From assembly GCA_023250955.1 (NCBI GenBank), contig JAHEZQ010000008.1, positions 62,001-126,000 on the forward strand: 64,000 bases of DNA, written 5' to 3'. Source of the stretch: Melioribacter sp. Its GTDB lineage: Bacteria > Bacteroidota > Ignavibacteria > Ignavibacteriales > Melioribacteraceae. Positions 36,661 to 45,041 of this stretch are shown here, in pieces; the stretch's first letter is position 1, and each line of letters starts with the position of its first letter. The notes below the pieces were generated by a model. The model saw only the letters and a list, made by a program, of their open reading frames with translations. It ran no database searches and was not told the origin of the DNA. Made by a program: the position numbers and the translations under genes.

Positions 36661-37971
36661 TTATAATAGCTCAATACTGATTGGATGGCTTAATTCAGAA
36701 ATTGTTTTGTCTAAATATTCAATAAATTCTATTTTATTATGAATTCCATTCTTCTCATTTTCCCATGCAGAGCCAAAATAATATGTTAAATTCCCGTCTA
36801 CAGGTTTTAGTACCGAGATATAATTAAGAATATCCTCTGTATTTTTTACAAGATTTGATTTTTTATAAAATATTGCCAAGCCAAGATTATCATATGCTAA
36901 ACTCTGTTTCCCATATGTAGCAATATATCCCCATTCATAATTTTCTTTATCTAATATCAATGAACATTCTGCGTGTTTGGCAATTCCGGTACAAATTAAT
37001 TGTGAGGGATCTGATATTGTCAGATCCTCTCTTGTTAACCTACTGCCTGCTGAGATTGAGATTAGAGAAGAAATGTCGAATTGAGATTTACCTACTTTTG
37101 TATTTTTATAAGTGGTAAGAACATTAGATTTGATAATACCATCATTTGTAATTTTACAAGTTGTTGTTTCTGTATTTGAAATTGTATTGACTTGAGTATT
37201 ATCCCAAATCGCAATTGAACCAATGCCTAGTGATTCACCAACCTTAAAAATATCCATTCCCCAATCACACATTTTTGTATAGGATTCTTTGCTGTCAGAA
37301 ACCAAATCATTAATTCCGACAACATTTAGAACCAAATCATCGACTTTTTTGCCAAATATATCATTGCGATTTCGTGAATCAAGATAGAATCGGTATGCAA
37401 CTTTTTCTGATTCCCATCCCGGACCTTCATATTTATACAAAGCATTATGCGCAAAATGGTTAACTGGTACAGTACTATTCTTTACACTATTAAACTTACC
37501 TTTTGTATAAAATCCGTTTTCTAAAATGTAATCTGTTTTTACCGAAAGTTCGGCATGAGTTCTTTTCTTAAATTCTTTTTTAATAACTGCTAACTTGTCA
37601 TATTGAAGTGAAATTTTTTTTTCTTCACCGCGGATAAAGTCCACAACAATTAGAACGTTATCTGCTTTTTCATCCCCGTTAATATCTTCTGTCTGTGAGG
37701 GTATTTCTTTCTTCCTATCAAATACTGTAAAAGCTTTCTCGTTAAAATCTGGATATTTTTTTATGATACTACTTATCGGTATAGTAATTAGAGCATCCTT
37801 AACAGAATGGTTAGTGTGGTTGACAGCCTTGATCAAAATTATAGTTAGTAAACTATTATTTGAATTATATGATGTAAAACCAAGAGTTGGATAAAAGGTC
37901 GTTACAAACAAGAATAGACTAATTATTTTTTTTGACTTACTATTTCTAACTCTAATTCTCATATATACCAT
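36661..37971 (-). CDS. DUF4861-family exported protein
   Basis: This is a 436-aa protein with an N-terminal signal (about 14-33). The body matches DUF4861: YEGPGWESEKVAYRFYLDSR, NDIFGKKVDDLVL, DWGMDIFKVGESLGIGSI and the C-terminal VLKPVDGNLTYYFGSAWENE. DUF4861 proteins recur in pectin and uronate loci of Bacteroidota and their biochemical role is not known to me. It is the first gene of operon A, 46 nt before the TonB receptor and directly after the possible operator and hairpin region. A role in handling uronate oligomers in the periplasm is inferred from context. There is no clear ribosome-binding site; ATG 37962 is an alternative start. Confidence 0.75.
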   Translation of the reverse strand: MVYMRIRVRNSKSKKIISLFLFVTTFYPTLGFTSYNSNNSLLTIILIKAVNHTNHSVKDALITIPISSIIKKYPDFNEKAFTVFDRKKEIPSQTEDINGDEKADNVLIVVDFIRGEEKKISLQYDKLAVIKKEFKKRTHAELSVKTDYILENGFYTKGKFNSVKNSTVPVNHFAHNALYKYEGPGWESEKVAYRFYLDSRNRNDIFGKKVDDLVLNVVGINDLVSDSKESYTKMCDWGMDIFKVGESLGIGSIAIWDNTQVNTISNTETTTCKITNDGIIKSNVLTTYKNTKVGKSQFDISSLISISAGSRLTREDLTISDPSQLICTGIAKHAECSLILDKENYEWGYIATYGKQSLAYDNLGLAIFYKKSNLVKNTEDILNYISVLKPVDGNLTYYFGSAWENEKNGIHNKIEFIEYLDKTISELSHPISIELL

Positions 37972-37990
37972 TTACTATTTAATTATTTCA

Positions 37991-38035
37991 AGCACTCTTT
38001 CCTTTTACTTAGATTAGCACTTTAGAAAGAGTGCT
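37991..38035. repeat. 11-bp inverted repeat in the leader of operon A
   Basis: AGCACTCTTTC (37991-38001) and its exact complement GAAAGAGTGCT (38025-38035) flank a 23-nt loop. A third AGCACT (38016-38021) can pair with the same right arm, so two exclusive hairpins are possible. The structure lies 20 nt before the DUF4861 start codon, without a U run. Confidence 0.5.
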
Positions 38036-38149
38036 TTAATTTATATGGAGGCACGATACAACATTTTTATCTATACATGACTGAATGTAATCCTGTACTA
38101 AGAGAATGAGGAATTAGTTTAGAGATAAAGGGTAACTTAATTGTTTACT

Positions 38150-38159
38150 TTATCGGTAA
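38150..38159. promoter_or_regulatory. candidate LacI-family operator, operon A
   Basis: TTATCGGTAA has the central CG and near-dyad TTA.CG.TAA form of LacI-family operators. It lies between the GH28 stop and the first gene of operon A. A 7-bp inverted repeat (GATAAAG 38124-38130, CTTTATC 38148-38154) and a direct repeat GGTAAC (38131, 38155) surround it. It nearly matches the site at 48481. Confidence 0.4.
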
Positions 38160-38250
38160 CTAAAATCTAAAAATTTTCCTCTTTTGTCAAGTTAATTTTT
38201 CCTTCTAAGTAATTATAAGCACAGAAAGTGTTAAAATTAAACTATTTAGC

Positions 38251-39729
38251 CTATTTTATAAAAACCTGAAGTTTATCATTGATATATGTATCCCGAATAA
38301 CTAATCCCTTTACATTTTGTATTGTTGATCCCTTCTTAACTCCGTCAAATCTGCACTTTTCAATCTTTATATTATTGATGTAAGATTCATCTAAACCAAC
38401 AAAATATAGAGCTTGATTACTTTTTTTACTTGTTACTCCGCGGACATTTATATTACGCCACTCGGGTATAAATGCACCATACTTACCTTCAGCTGGTTCA
38501 TATTGCATATCAAAATGAATAACAGCATCCTTTACTTCACCGATTTTTATGTTCCTAATAAAAATATTTTCAACGAGACCCCCACGATAAAAATTTGCTT
38601 TAATCCGAATTGCACGATCTAAATCCGGACTATCCATTTCACAATTTTCTGCAAAAACATTTCTACATCCTCCTGATATTTCACTACCAATAGTTACTCC
38701 CCCATGTCCGTCATTCATTTTACAATTTTGAATAATAATATTTTCACTAGGAATGTTTATTCTCCTGCCATCATAATTTCTACCTGATTTTATAGCAATA
38801 CAGTCATCTCCATTTTTGAAATAACAATTTTTAATCAAAACATTTTTACACGATTCAGGATCACAGCCGTCAGTATTTGGTCCTATCCCAATTGTTGATA
38901 CATCTTTAATAATAACATTTTGACAAAGGATTGGATGAATTACCCACATTGGTGAATTCAAAAATGTTACTCCTTCAATCAAAACATTTCTGCAATTTAT
39001 TAATTGTAAAAAGTTGGGACGAAGATAATGTCCTTTACCAAAAATTCTTTCGTTAACAGGTGTTTGCAGATTATTCATTTTTACTAATAATGGTCTTCCA
39101 ATACTATCTGACTGGCTTGGCATTCCCTCTTTCCAACCAAATGATTTATTTCCCTTCCAACTCCACCAGTTGGATTCATTTGCTTGAGCATCAAAAATTC
39201 CTTCACCTGTAATTGCAATATTTTCTTGTCCCAGAGCATAAATTAAAGATGAATAATTATAACACTCCATCCCTTCCCACCTTGTAAATACAACTGGTAA
39301 ATAATCTTCGGAATCATTACTAAATTTTATAAGCGCACCTTTTTGAAGATGAAGATTTACATTATTTCTTAAGTGTATAGGACCTTTTATGATATAATTT
39401 CCTGGAGGAATAATTATTTTCCCACCGCCGTTTTTAGAACATTCAAAAATTGCTTTGTCAAATGCGGATTTACAATCAGTAACTTGATCTGCCACGGCAC
39501 CAAATTTTGTAATTAAAAATTCTTTGTTGGGAAATTTGGGTGCTTTTATTTTTTTAAGAATCCCAGATAGTTGAGTCCATCCTTTTTCTGTTTCGTGTTT
39601 TCTAAGTTCGCTATAACTATAACTGCTTCCATTATTAAAAAGAGAAATTAGAATTGCAAACAAAGACAAGTATTCAAACTTTTTAAGAAGTCTAATAAAA
39701 TATTTTTTTTTAGATATTTTTACTTGCAT
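38251..39729 (-). CDS. GH28 polygalacturonase
   Basis: This is a 492-aa beta-helix glycoside hydrolase with an N-terminal membrane/signal segment (about 18-37). All GH28 motifs are present: Asn285-Thr-Asp287 (PNTDGCDP), Asp308-Asp309 (NGDDCIAIKSG), His342-Gly-Gly (DGHGGVTIGSE) and Arg375-Ile-Lys377 (AIRIKAN). It hydrolyses alpha-1,4-galacturonosyl bonds in pectin, probably as an exo-acting or rhamnogalacturonan form in the periplasm. It lies 27 nt after the LacI regulator and is the last gene of operon B. No sorting domain is present, unlike the PL9 enzyme. Confidence 0.92.
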   Translation of the reverse strand: MQVKISKKKYFIRLLKKFEYLSLFAILISLFNNGSSYSYSELRKHETEKGWTQLSGILKKIKAPKFPNKEFLITKFGAVADQVTDCKSAFDKAIFECSKNGGGKIIIPPGNYIIKGPIHLRNNVNLHLQKGALIKFSNDSEDYLPVVFTRWEGMECYNYSSLIYALGQENIAITGEGIFDAQANESNWWSWKGNKSFGWKEGMPSQSDSIGRPLLVKMNNLQTPVNERIFGKGHYLRPNFLQLINCRNVLIEGVTFLNSPMWVIHPILCQNVIIKDVSTIGIGPNTDGCDPESCKNVLIKNCYFKNGDDCIAIKSGRNYDGRRINIPSENIIIQNCKMNDGHGGVTIGSEISGGCRNVFAENCEMDSPDLDRAIRIKANFYRGGLVENIFIRNIKIGEVKDAVIHFDMQYEPAEGKYGAFIPEWRNINVRGVTSKKSNQALYFVGLDESYINNIKIEKCRFDGVKKGSTIQNVKGLVIRDTYINDKLQVFIK

Positions 39730-39756
39730 TTTTTAAAACTAAGATATTGATAATAA

Positions 39757-40785
39757 CTAACCTCTATTATATTTAACACATGTGCCTCGTAGTATTAAAT
39801 TTGTATCTATAATCAGTTGTTTGGGTTCAAATGTTTCTTTGTTTTCAATATTTTCAATCAAAACTTGTAATGATTTAATAGCTATTTCATCAGTCGGTTG
39901 ATTAACACAGCTTAGCGGGGGTAAAAGGAAATTTTGAACTTGTGCATTTCCAAAACAGATTATATCTATATCATCAGGTATCATCATCTTGACTTCATTT
40001 GCTGCCATATAAATACCAAGTGCTACCGGATAAGTAACAGCAAAAATTAAATCTGGAAGATTTTTTTCTTTATATAGTTTCATAAATAGATCATAACCGC
40101 TCTTTTCACCAAAACCACTTTCCAATACCCAATCCGGATTTACCTCTATACCGTTACTATGCATCGCTTGTTTGAATCCTAATAATCTTTCACGCCCTAT
40201 GTTTATGTTAGTATTACCGGAAAAATGGCCGATATTTCGGTATCCTAATTTGATTGCATAGTCAATTGCATTAAACGCACCGCTTCTATCATCAACGGTA
40301 ACTTTGTTTATCTCCGCAATATCTGGAGTACGATCCATAAAGACTAAGGGCACTTCTCTGCTCTTAACTGTATCAAAGATTTCATAATTTTTTGTCTCTT
40401 GTGCAATTGATATGATTATTCCTTCCACTCTCATTGACAAAAGAGTTTGGATATGTTTTTTTTCTCGAACTTCACTTTCTTGAGAGACAGTAAGAATGAT
40501 TTCATAGTTATGCTCGAAAGCATAATTATAAATATGCTCAATGATCGAACTAAAAAAATGATGTGCTATTTTAGGAACGACTACTCCGATTGTGTTAGAT
40601 CTTCTGGCGGAAAGATTACGAGCCATAAAATTTGGTGAATATCCCAATTTTTCTGCCATAGCTTTAACAAGTTTAGTTGTCTTTGGTGAAATATCAGGAT
40701 GCCCTCGTAAAGCTTTTGAAATTGTAACAGTAGAGACATTAAGTTTCTTTGCAATGTCGCTTAAAGTAATATGTCTTGATAGCAT
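39757..40785 (-). CDS. LacI-family transcriptional regulator
   Basis: This is a 342-aa regulator. Residues 5-50 are the LacI HTH and hinge helix (ITLSDIAKKLNVSTVTISKAL, GYSPNFMARNL). The rest is a periplasmic-binding-protein-like sensor domain (NTIGVVVPKIAHHFF, VPLVFMDRTP, VDDRSGAFNAIDY, GHFSGNTN). It is embedded in operon B between uxaC and GH28, so it very likely controls uronate and pectin genes and responds to a uronate or KDG-type inducer. Candidate operators with a central CG sit before both operons. Inducer and mode (repressor) are inferred from the family. Confidence 0.9.
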   Translation of the reverse strand: MLSRHITLSDIAKKLNVSTVTISKALRGHPDISPKTTKLVKAMAEKLGYSPNFMARNLSARRSNTIGVVVPKIAHHFFSSIIEHIYNYAFEHNYEIILTVSQESEVREKKHIQTLLSMRVEGIIISIAQETKNYEIFDTVKSREVPLVFMDRTPDIAEINKVTVDDRSGAFNAIDYAIKLGYRNIGHFSGNTNINIGRERLLGFKQAMHSNGIEVNPDWVLESGFGEKSGYDLFMKLYKEKNLPDLIFAVTYPVALGIYMAANEVKMMIPDDIDIICFGNAQVQNFLLPPLSCVNQPTDEIAIKSLQVLIENIENKETFEPKQLIIDTNLILRGTCVKYNRG

Positions 40786-40820
40786 AATTTATTATTAGCT
40801 AAATTTTATAATTATTTTTT

Positions 40821-42227
40821 TCAAAAACCGAAATAGTTTTTTGCATTGTTATAACAGATATCTGAAATCATCTTGCCTAATAATTCTATATCATTTGGAA
40901 TTAATCCCTTTTCAATATCATCTCCAACAGCATTACATAAGATTCTTCTAAAATAGTCATGTCTGGGATATGATAAGAAACTTCTTGAATCAGTTAACAT
41001 TCCTACAAAACGACTCAACAAGCCCATATTGGAAAGGGTTTCAATTTGTTTTTCAATTCCGCTTTTTTGATCCAAGAACCACCATGCACTTCCGTATTGT
41101 AATTTTCCTTCAATCGTACCATCTTGGAAATTTCCAATCATTGTTGCCATTAACTCATTATCACGAGGATTTAGATTATAGATAATTGTCTTTGTTAACC
41201 TATTTTCATCATCAAGACGATTTAAATATTTTGACAATGGTTTTGCAATTTCAAAATCACCGATTGAATCAACTCCGATATCTGCACCAAGTTTACGAAA
41301 CAATCTTGTATTATTGTTTCTTAAAGCACCAAGATGTAATTGTTGAACCCATCCTTTTTCAAAATTCATTACACCGAACTCATACATTATTGCAGATTTA
41401 AATTTTAGTTTCTCTAATATATTTAATTCTTTTTTTGATAATATTTTCGAAAAAATAAAATTAATTTCTTTATCTGTATAATCTTCAGCATAAACTGTTT
41501 CAAGCCCATGGTCTGAAAGTCGGCAATTGTTTTCATGAAAATAGTTATGACGATTTCTTAAAGCATCAATAAATAATTTATAATTAGAGACTGAAATTTT
41601 TGAGGCCGCTTCTAATTTTTTCAACCATTCATGAAATTCTTCTATATTTTCAACAGCCATCGCATTATCCGGGCGGAATGAAGGAATTACTTTGGTGCTG
41701 AAAGAATTTTTCATTAACTGTTGATGAAATTCCAATGAATCGATAGGATCATCTGTTGTACAGATTACTTTGACGTTAAATTTCTTAATAATTCCTTGTG
41801 TTGAAAAATCATCTTTCTGAAGTAATGCATTGCAATCATTCCAAATTCCTTCCGCAGTATCTTTATTTAATAATCTATCAGAAATTCCAAACGGCTTTTT
41901 TAATTCCATATGTGTCCAATGGTAAAGAGGATTTTTCAATGTATACGGTACAGTTTCTGCCCATTTGAAAAACTTTTCTTTGTCACTTTTATCACCCGTA
42001 ATAAATTTTTCGTCTACACCGTTAGTGCGCATAACACGCCATTTGTAGTGGTCGCCATTAAGCCAAATTTGAGTCATGTTATCAAAATTCTTATTCTCAG
42101 CAATCTCTTTTATAGGCAGATGACAATGATAATCTATAATAGGTTGATCTTTAGCATAATCAAAATAAAGCTTCTCTGCAGTTTTGTTTTGAAGAAGAAA
42201 ATTCTCTTTAATAAAAATGTCTTTCAT
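40821..42227 (-). CDS. uxaC: glucuronate/galacturonate isomerase
   Basis: This 468-aa cytosolic isomerase turns D-glucuronate into D-fructuronate and D-galacturonate into D-tagaturonate. It has the amidohydrolase-like metal motif IIDYHCHLP near the start, ENFLLQNKTAEKLY at the N-terminus, LTDSRSFLSYPRHDYFRR near the end, and the typical length. The frame is open to a TTG at 42257, but ATG 42227 gives the usual UxaC start (MKDIFIKENFLL). It follows the hexuronate transporter by 22 nt. It feeds UxuB directly with fructuronate and, through UxaE, with tagaturonate-derived fructuronate. Confidence 0.95.
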   Translation of the reverse strand: MKDIFIKENFLLQNKTAEKLYFDYAKDQPIIDYHCHLPIKEIAENKNFDNMTQIWLNGDHYKWRVMRTNGVDEKFITGDKSDKEKFFKWAETVPYTLKNPLYHWTHMELKKPFGISDRLLNKDTAEGIWNDCNALLQKDDFSTQGIIKKFNVKVICTTDDPIDSLEFHQQLMKNSFSTKVIPSFRPDNAMAVENIEEFHEWLKKLEAASKISVSNYKLFIDALRNRHNYFHENNCRLSDHGLETVYAEDYTDKEINFIFSKILSKKELNILEKLKFKSAIMYEFGVMNFEKGWVQQLHLGALRNNNTRLFRKLGADIGVDSIGDFEIAKPLSKYLNRLDDENRLTKTIIYNLNPRDNELMATMIGNFQDGTIEGKLQYGSAWWFLDQKSGIEKQIETLSNMGLLSRFVGMLTDSRSFLSYPRHDYFRRILCNAVGDDIEKGLIPNDIELLGKMISDICYNNAKNYFGF

Positions 42228-42249
42228 ATTGTTTTCATATTTAGATAAG

Positions 42250-43515
42250 TTATTCAAATTTCACTTGTGCATCATCGAGATTTGGAATTAGATAGTTAAA
42301 AATAATCCAAGCAATCAAATAGGTAGAACCGCAAATGATAAATAGAGCAATGTAACTTCCAGTTAATTGTAGAATAAATCCAGCAGCAGTTGCAATTAAC
42401 ATTCCTCCTATTGCGCCAGCCATTCCTCCGAGACCAACTACAGAGGCCACTGCTTTTCTTGGGAATAAATCTGAGGCTGTTGTAAATAAATTTGCAGACC
42501 AACCTTGATGTGCCGCTGCAGCTAAACTAATAAGAGCAACAGCTACCCAGATATTGCTCGTTTGAGAGACCATGACAATTGGAATTACACTGACAGCACA
42601 TAACAACATCGCAGTTTTTCTTCCTCTATTTATACTCCAACCTCTCTTAATTAATGTAGACGATAACCATCCTCCCCCAATACTTCCAATATCAGCAACA
42701 ATGTATATTATTATCAATGGTGGACCAATTTTATCTAATGTGATACCATAATTATTAAATAAAAATTTAGGCACCCAGTATAAATAGAACCACCATATAG
42801 GATCTGTTAGAAACTTTGCGCTTGCAAAAGCCCAAGTTTGTTGATGTTTCAGAAGGCTTGTCCAAGGGATTTTTACGGTGGGGTCAGTAGGATCTGATTG
42901 AATATATTCACGTTCGGGTTGTTTAAGTCGTTTATGAATTTCAGGTCTTTCATACAATAGCCACCAAAAAAATACCCAAATAAAACCAATTGCACCAGTA
43001 AATATAAATGCCTCTTGCCATCCATAAGTTAATGCAATCCAAGGAACAACAAGTGGTGCGATGATAGCTCCAACATTTGAGCCTGAATTAAATAATCCAG
43101 TTGCAAACGCCCTCTCCTTCTTTGGGAACCATTCTGCTACAGTTTTAATTGCTGCCGGAAAATTTCCAGCTTCAGAAAGACCTAAAAAGAATCTTGCAGT
43201 TCCAAAACCAAACACTGTAGTTGCTGCTGCATGTCCCATTGCAGCAATGCTCCATCCAAACACAGAGAGAGTATATCCAATCTTTGTCCCAAATCTGTCA
43301 ATAATTCTTCCGACAACTAACAAACCAATTGCATAAGCGGCTTGGAATGCCGTTACAATATAACCGTAATCAATTTCATCCCACCCGATGTCTTTCTGAA
43401 GAATAGGAGCTAAGATACCTATGACTTGTCTATCAATGTAATTTATTGTTGTTGCTAAAAATATCAATAGAACGATTGTCCATCTGAATTTTCCAACTTT
43501 CAATTTTTCTTCCAT
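42250..43515 (-). CDS. exuT: hexuronate:proton symporter (MFS, ExuT-like)
   Basis: This is a 421-aa inner-membrane transporter of the anion:cation symporter branch of MFS, with 12 predicted hydrophobic segments. It has the start WTIVLLIFLATTINYIDRQV, the family motif RFFLGLSEAGNFPAAIKTV, and EWFPKKERAFATGLFNSGSN, all as in ExuT. It takes up galacturonate and glucuronate. The codon at 43518 is TTG; ATG 43515 with GGAG 8 nt upstream is preferred. It lies between eda and uxaC. Gene naming rests on the family motif and neighbours; related members carry tartrate or galactonate. Confidence 0.85.
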   Translation of the reverse strand: MEEKLKVGKFRWTIVLLIFLATTINYIDRQVIGILAPILQKDIGWDEIDYGYIVTAFQAAYAIGLLVVGRIIDRFGTKIGYTLSVFGWSIAAMGHAAATTVFGFGTARFFLGLSEAGNFPAAIKTVAEWFPKKERAFATGLFNSGSNVGAIIAPLVVPWIALTYGWQEAFIFTGAIGFIWVFFWWLLYERPEIHKRLKQPEREYIQSDPTDPTVKIPWTSLLKHQQTWAFASAKFLTDPIWWFYLYWVPKFLFNNYGITLDKIGPPLIIIYIVADIGSIGGGWLSSTLIKRGWSINRGRKTAMLLCAVSVIPIVMVSQTSNIWVAVALISLAAAAHQGWSANLFTTASDLFPRKAVASVVGLGGMAGAIGGMLIATAAGFILQLTGSYIALFIICGSTYLIAWIIFNYLIPNLDDAQVKFE

Positions 43516-43542
43516 CAAATTTTCTCCGGTCGAATAAAATGA

Positions 43543-44181
43543 TTATTTGTTTTTCAATTTCGCAATGCTCAATGCGCTTGATGTTAAATTTTTTATCTCG
43601 TCAAATTTTTTGTTTTGTATTAACTCACTTTTAACCATCCAACTTCCACCACATGCTAATACTCTTGGAAAATTTAAATAATTCAGAAGATTTTTTTCAT
43701 CAATACCACCGGTGGGAATAAATTTAAGATTGCTGTATGGTGATGAAATTGCCTTTAGATAATTTAATCCGCCAAGCACTTCTGCCGGGAAAAATTTTAC
43801 TACTTCTAAATTAAATTCCAGAGCCCGTTCAACTTCCGTTGGTGTAGCTATTCCGGGAGTTATAAGTATATCATTAGATAAGCAATATTCAACCACTCTA
43901 GGATTTAATCCGGGAGAAACAATAAATTTAGCTCCAGCATCAACAGCACCTTTAACTTGATCTACTGAAAGTACAGTCCCGGCACCTAATAACATTTGAG
44001 GAAATTTACCGGCTATTTTATCAATTGATTCTTTAGCTTCTTTTGTTCTAAACGTAATTTCTGCTACCGGCAATCCACCATTTATCAAAGCATTTGCAAG
44101 TGGAATAGCATTTTCAACCTCATCAATTATTATTACCGGAATAATTTTGTATAAACCAATTTCTTCTAAAATTTTATTCAT
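43543..44181 (-). CDS. eda: KDPG / 4-hydroxy-2-oxoglutarate aldolase
   Basis: This is a 212-aa class I aldolase that splits KDPG into pyruvate and glyceraldehyde-3-phosphate. The active-site residues of Eda are in place: Glu41 and Arg45 (VAEITFRT), the Schiff-base Lys129 (VVKFFPAE), and the phosphate loop PTGGID. Length is normal. It sits between kduI and the hexuronate transporter in operon B and closes both the unsaturated-uronate and the mannonate branch after KDG kinase. Confidence 0.94.
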   Translation of the reverse strand: MNKILEEIGLYKIIPVIIIDEVENAIPLANALINGGLPVAEITFRTKEAKESIDKIAGKFPQMLLGAGTVLSVDQVKGAVDAGAKFIVSPGLNPRVVEYCLSNDILITPGIATPTEVERALEFNLEVVKFFPAEVLGGLNYLKAISSPYSNLKFIPTGGIDEKNLLNYLNFPRVLACGGSWMVKSELIQNKKFDEIKNLTSSALSIAKLKNK

Positions 44182-44206
44182 GTTTTCAAATCAAAAATTT
44201 TAATAA

Positions 44207-45040
44207 TTATTTTAGACTCTTCATTTCAATCGCATCCATGTCATCAAACACCTGGTTCTCACCTCCCATTGCCCAAATGAAAGAATAATTTTGTGTTCCG
44301 GCACCTGCATGCATTGACCAGCTTGTGGAAAGAACCGCTTGACGATCCCTAATAATTACATGTCGTGTTTCTGTTGGCTCGCCTAAAAGATGAACAACAA
44401 ATGCATCGGGTTTAATATTGAAATAAACATACACTTCCGAACGTCTTTGATGTGTATGGGCAGGCATCGTATTCCAGACACTTCCTTCTTCAAGATCGGT
44501 TAGTCCCATTGCTAATTGGCAAGTCGGTATTGTCTGCGGAAGTATGTATTGATTAATCGTTCTTTCATTTGCTTGTTCTTTTGAACCTAACTTTTTATGA
44601 ATTGCATCTTCAAACTTTATAAGTTTTGTTGGATATTCTTTATGCGCGGGATAACTTACAAAATAAAATTGCGATGGATTTGCAGCATTAACACTTTTAA
44701 ATTCGATTTCTTTTGAACCTCTACCTATATAAACGCAATCTCGATAATTCATCTTATATTCTTTGCTATCTATTATAATAGATCCTTCTTTGCCGATGTT
44801 GATAACTCCGATTTCCCTTCGTTCAGCAAAATATTCTGCCGCCATTTCCCTTTTTGTTGCAACCAATTTCAAACTTTTTCCAGATGGAACTGCCGAGCCT
44901 GTAATTGATCTGTCAATATCAGAATAGACCATCGGGATTTCATTAATTTGAAAAAGATTTTGAATCAAAAATGACTTCCGTAATTCTTCAGTTGTCATTT
45001 TCCTAAACCCATTCTGGTCTGGTGAATATCTGACTTCCAT
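44207..45040 (-). CDS. kduI: 5-dehydro-4-deoxy-D-glucuronate isomerase (KduI)
   Basis: This 277-aa cupin-fold enzyme isomerises 5-keto-4-deoxyuronate (DKI) to DKII for KduD. It has the start MEVRYSPDQNGFRKMTTEELR, REIGVINIGKEG, and the metal site MPAHTHQRRSEVYVYF, all like KduI. The true start is ATG 45040; the frame is open to a TTG at 45055, but the upstream gene ends at 45042 and AAGGA at 45045-45049 serves this ATG. KduD is encoded in operon A, so the two-step pathway is split over two operons. Confidence 0.95.
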   Translation of the reverse strand: MEVRYSPDQNGFRKMTTEELRKSFLIQNLFQINEIPMVYSDIDRSITGSAVPSGKSLKLVATKREMAAEYFAERREIGVINIGKEGSIIIDSKEYKMNYRDCVYIGRGSKEIEFKSVNAANPSQFYFVSYPAHKEYPTKLIKFEDAIHKKLGSKEQANERTINQYILPQTIPTCQLAMGLTDLEEGSVWNTMPAHTHQRRSEVYVYFNIKPDAFVVHLLGEPTETRHVIIRDRQAVLSTSWSMHAGAGTQNYSFIWAMGGENQVFDDMDAIEMKSLK

Positions 45041-45041
45041 T

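Noticed and set aside
42227-42257. TTG start 30 nt upstream of the chosen uxaC start
   Set aside because: The extra residues are not typical for UxaC; the ATG at 42227 gives the usual N-terminus, and the TTG would overlap the transporter stop.
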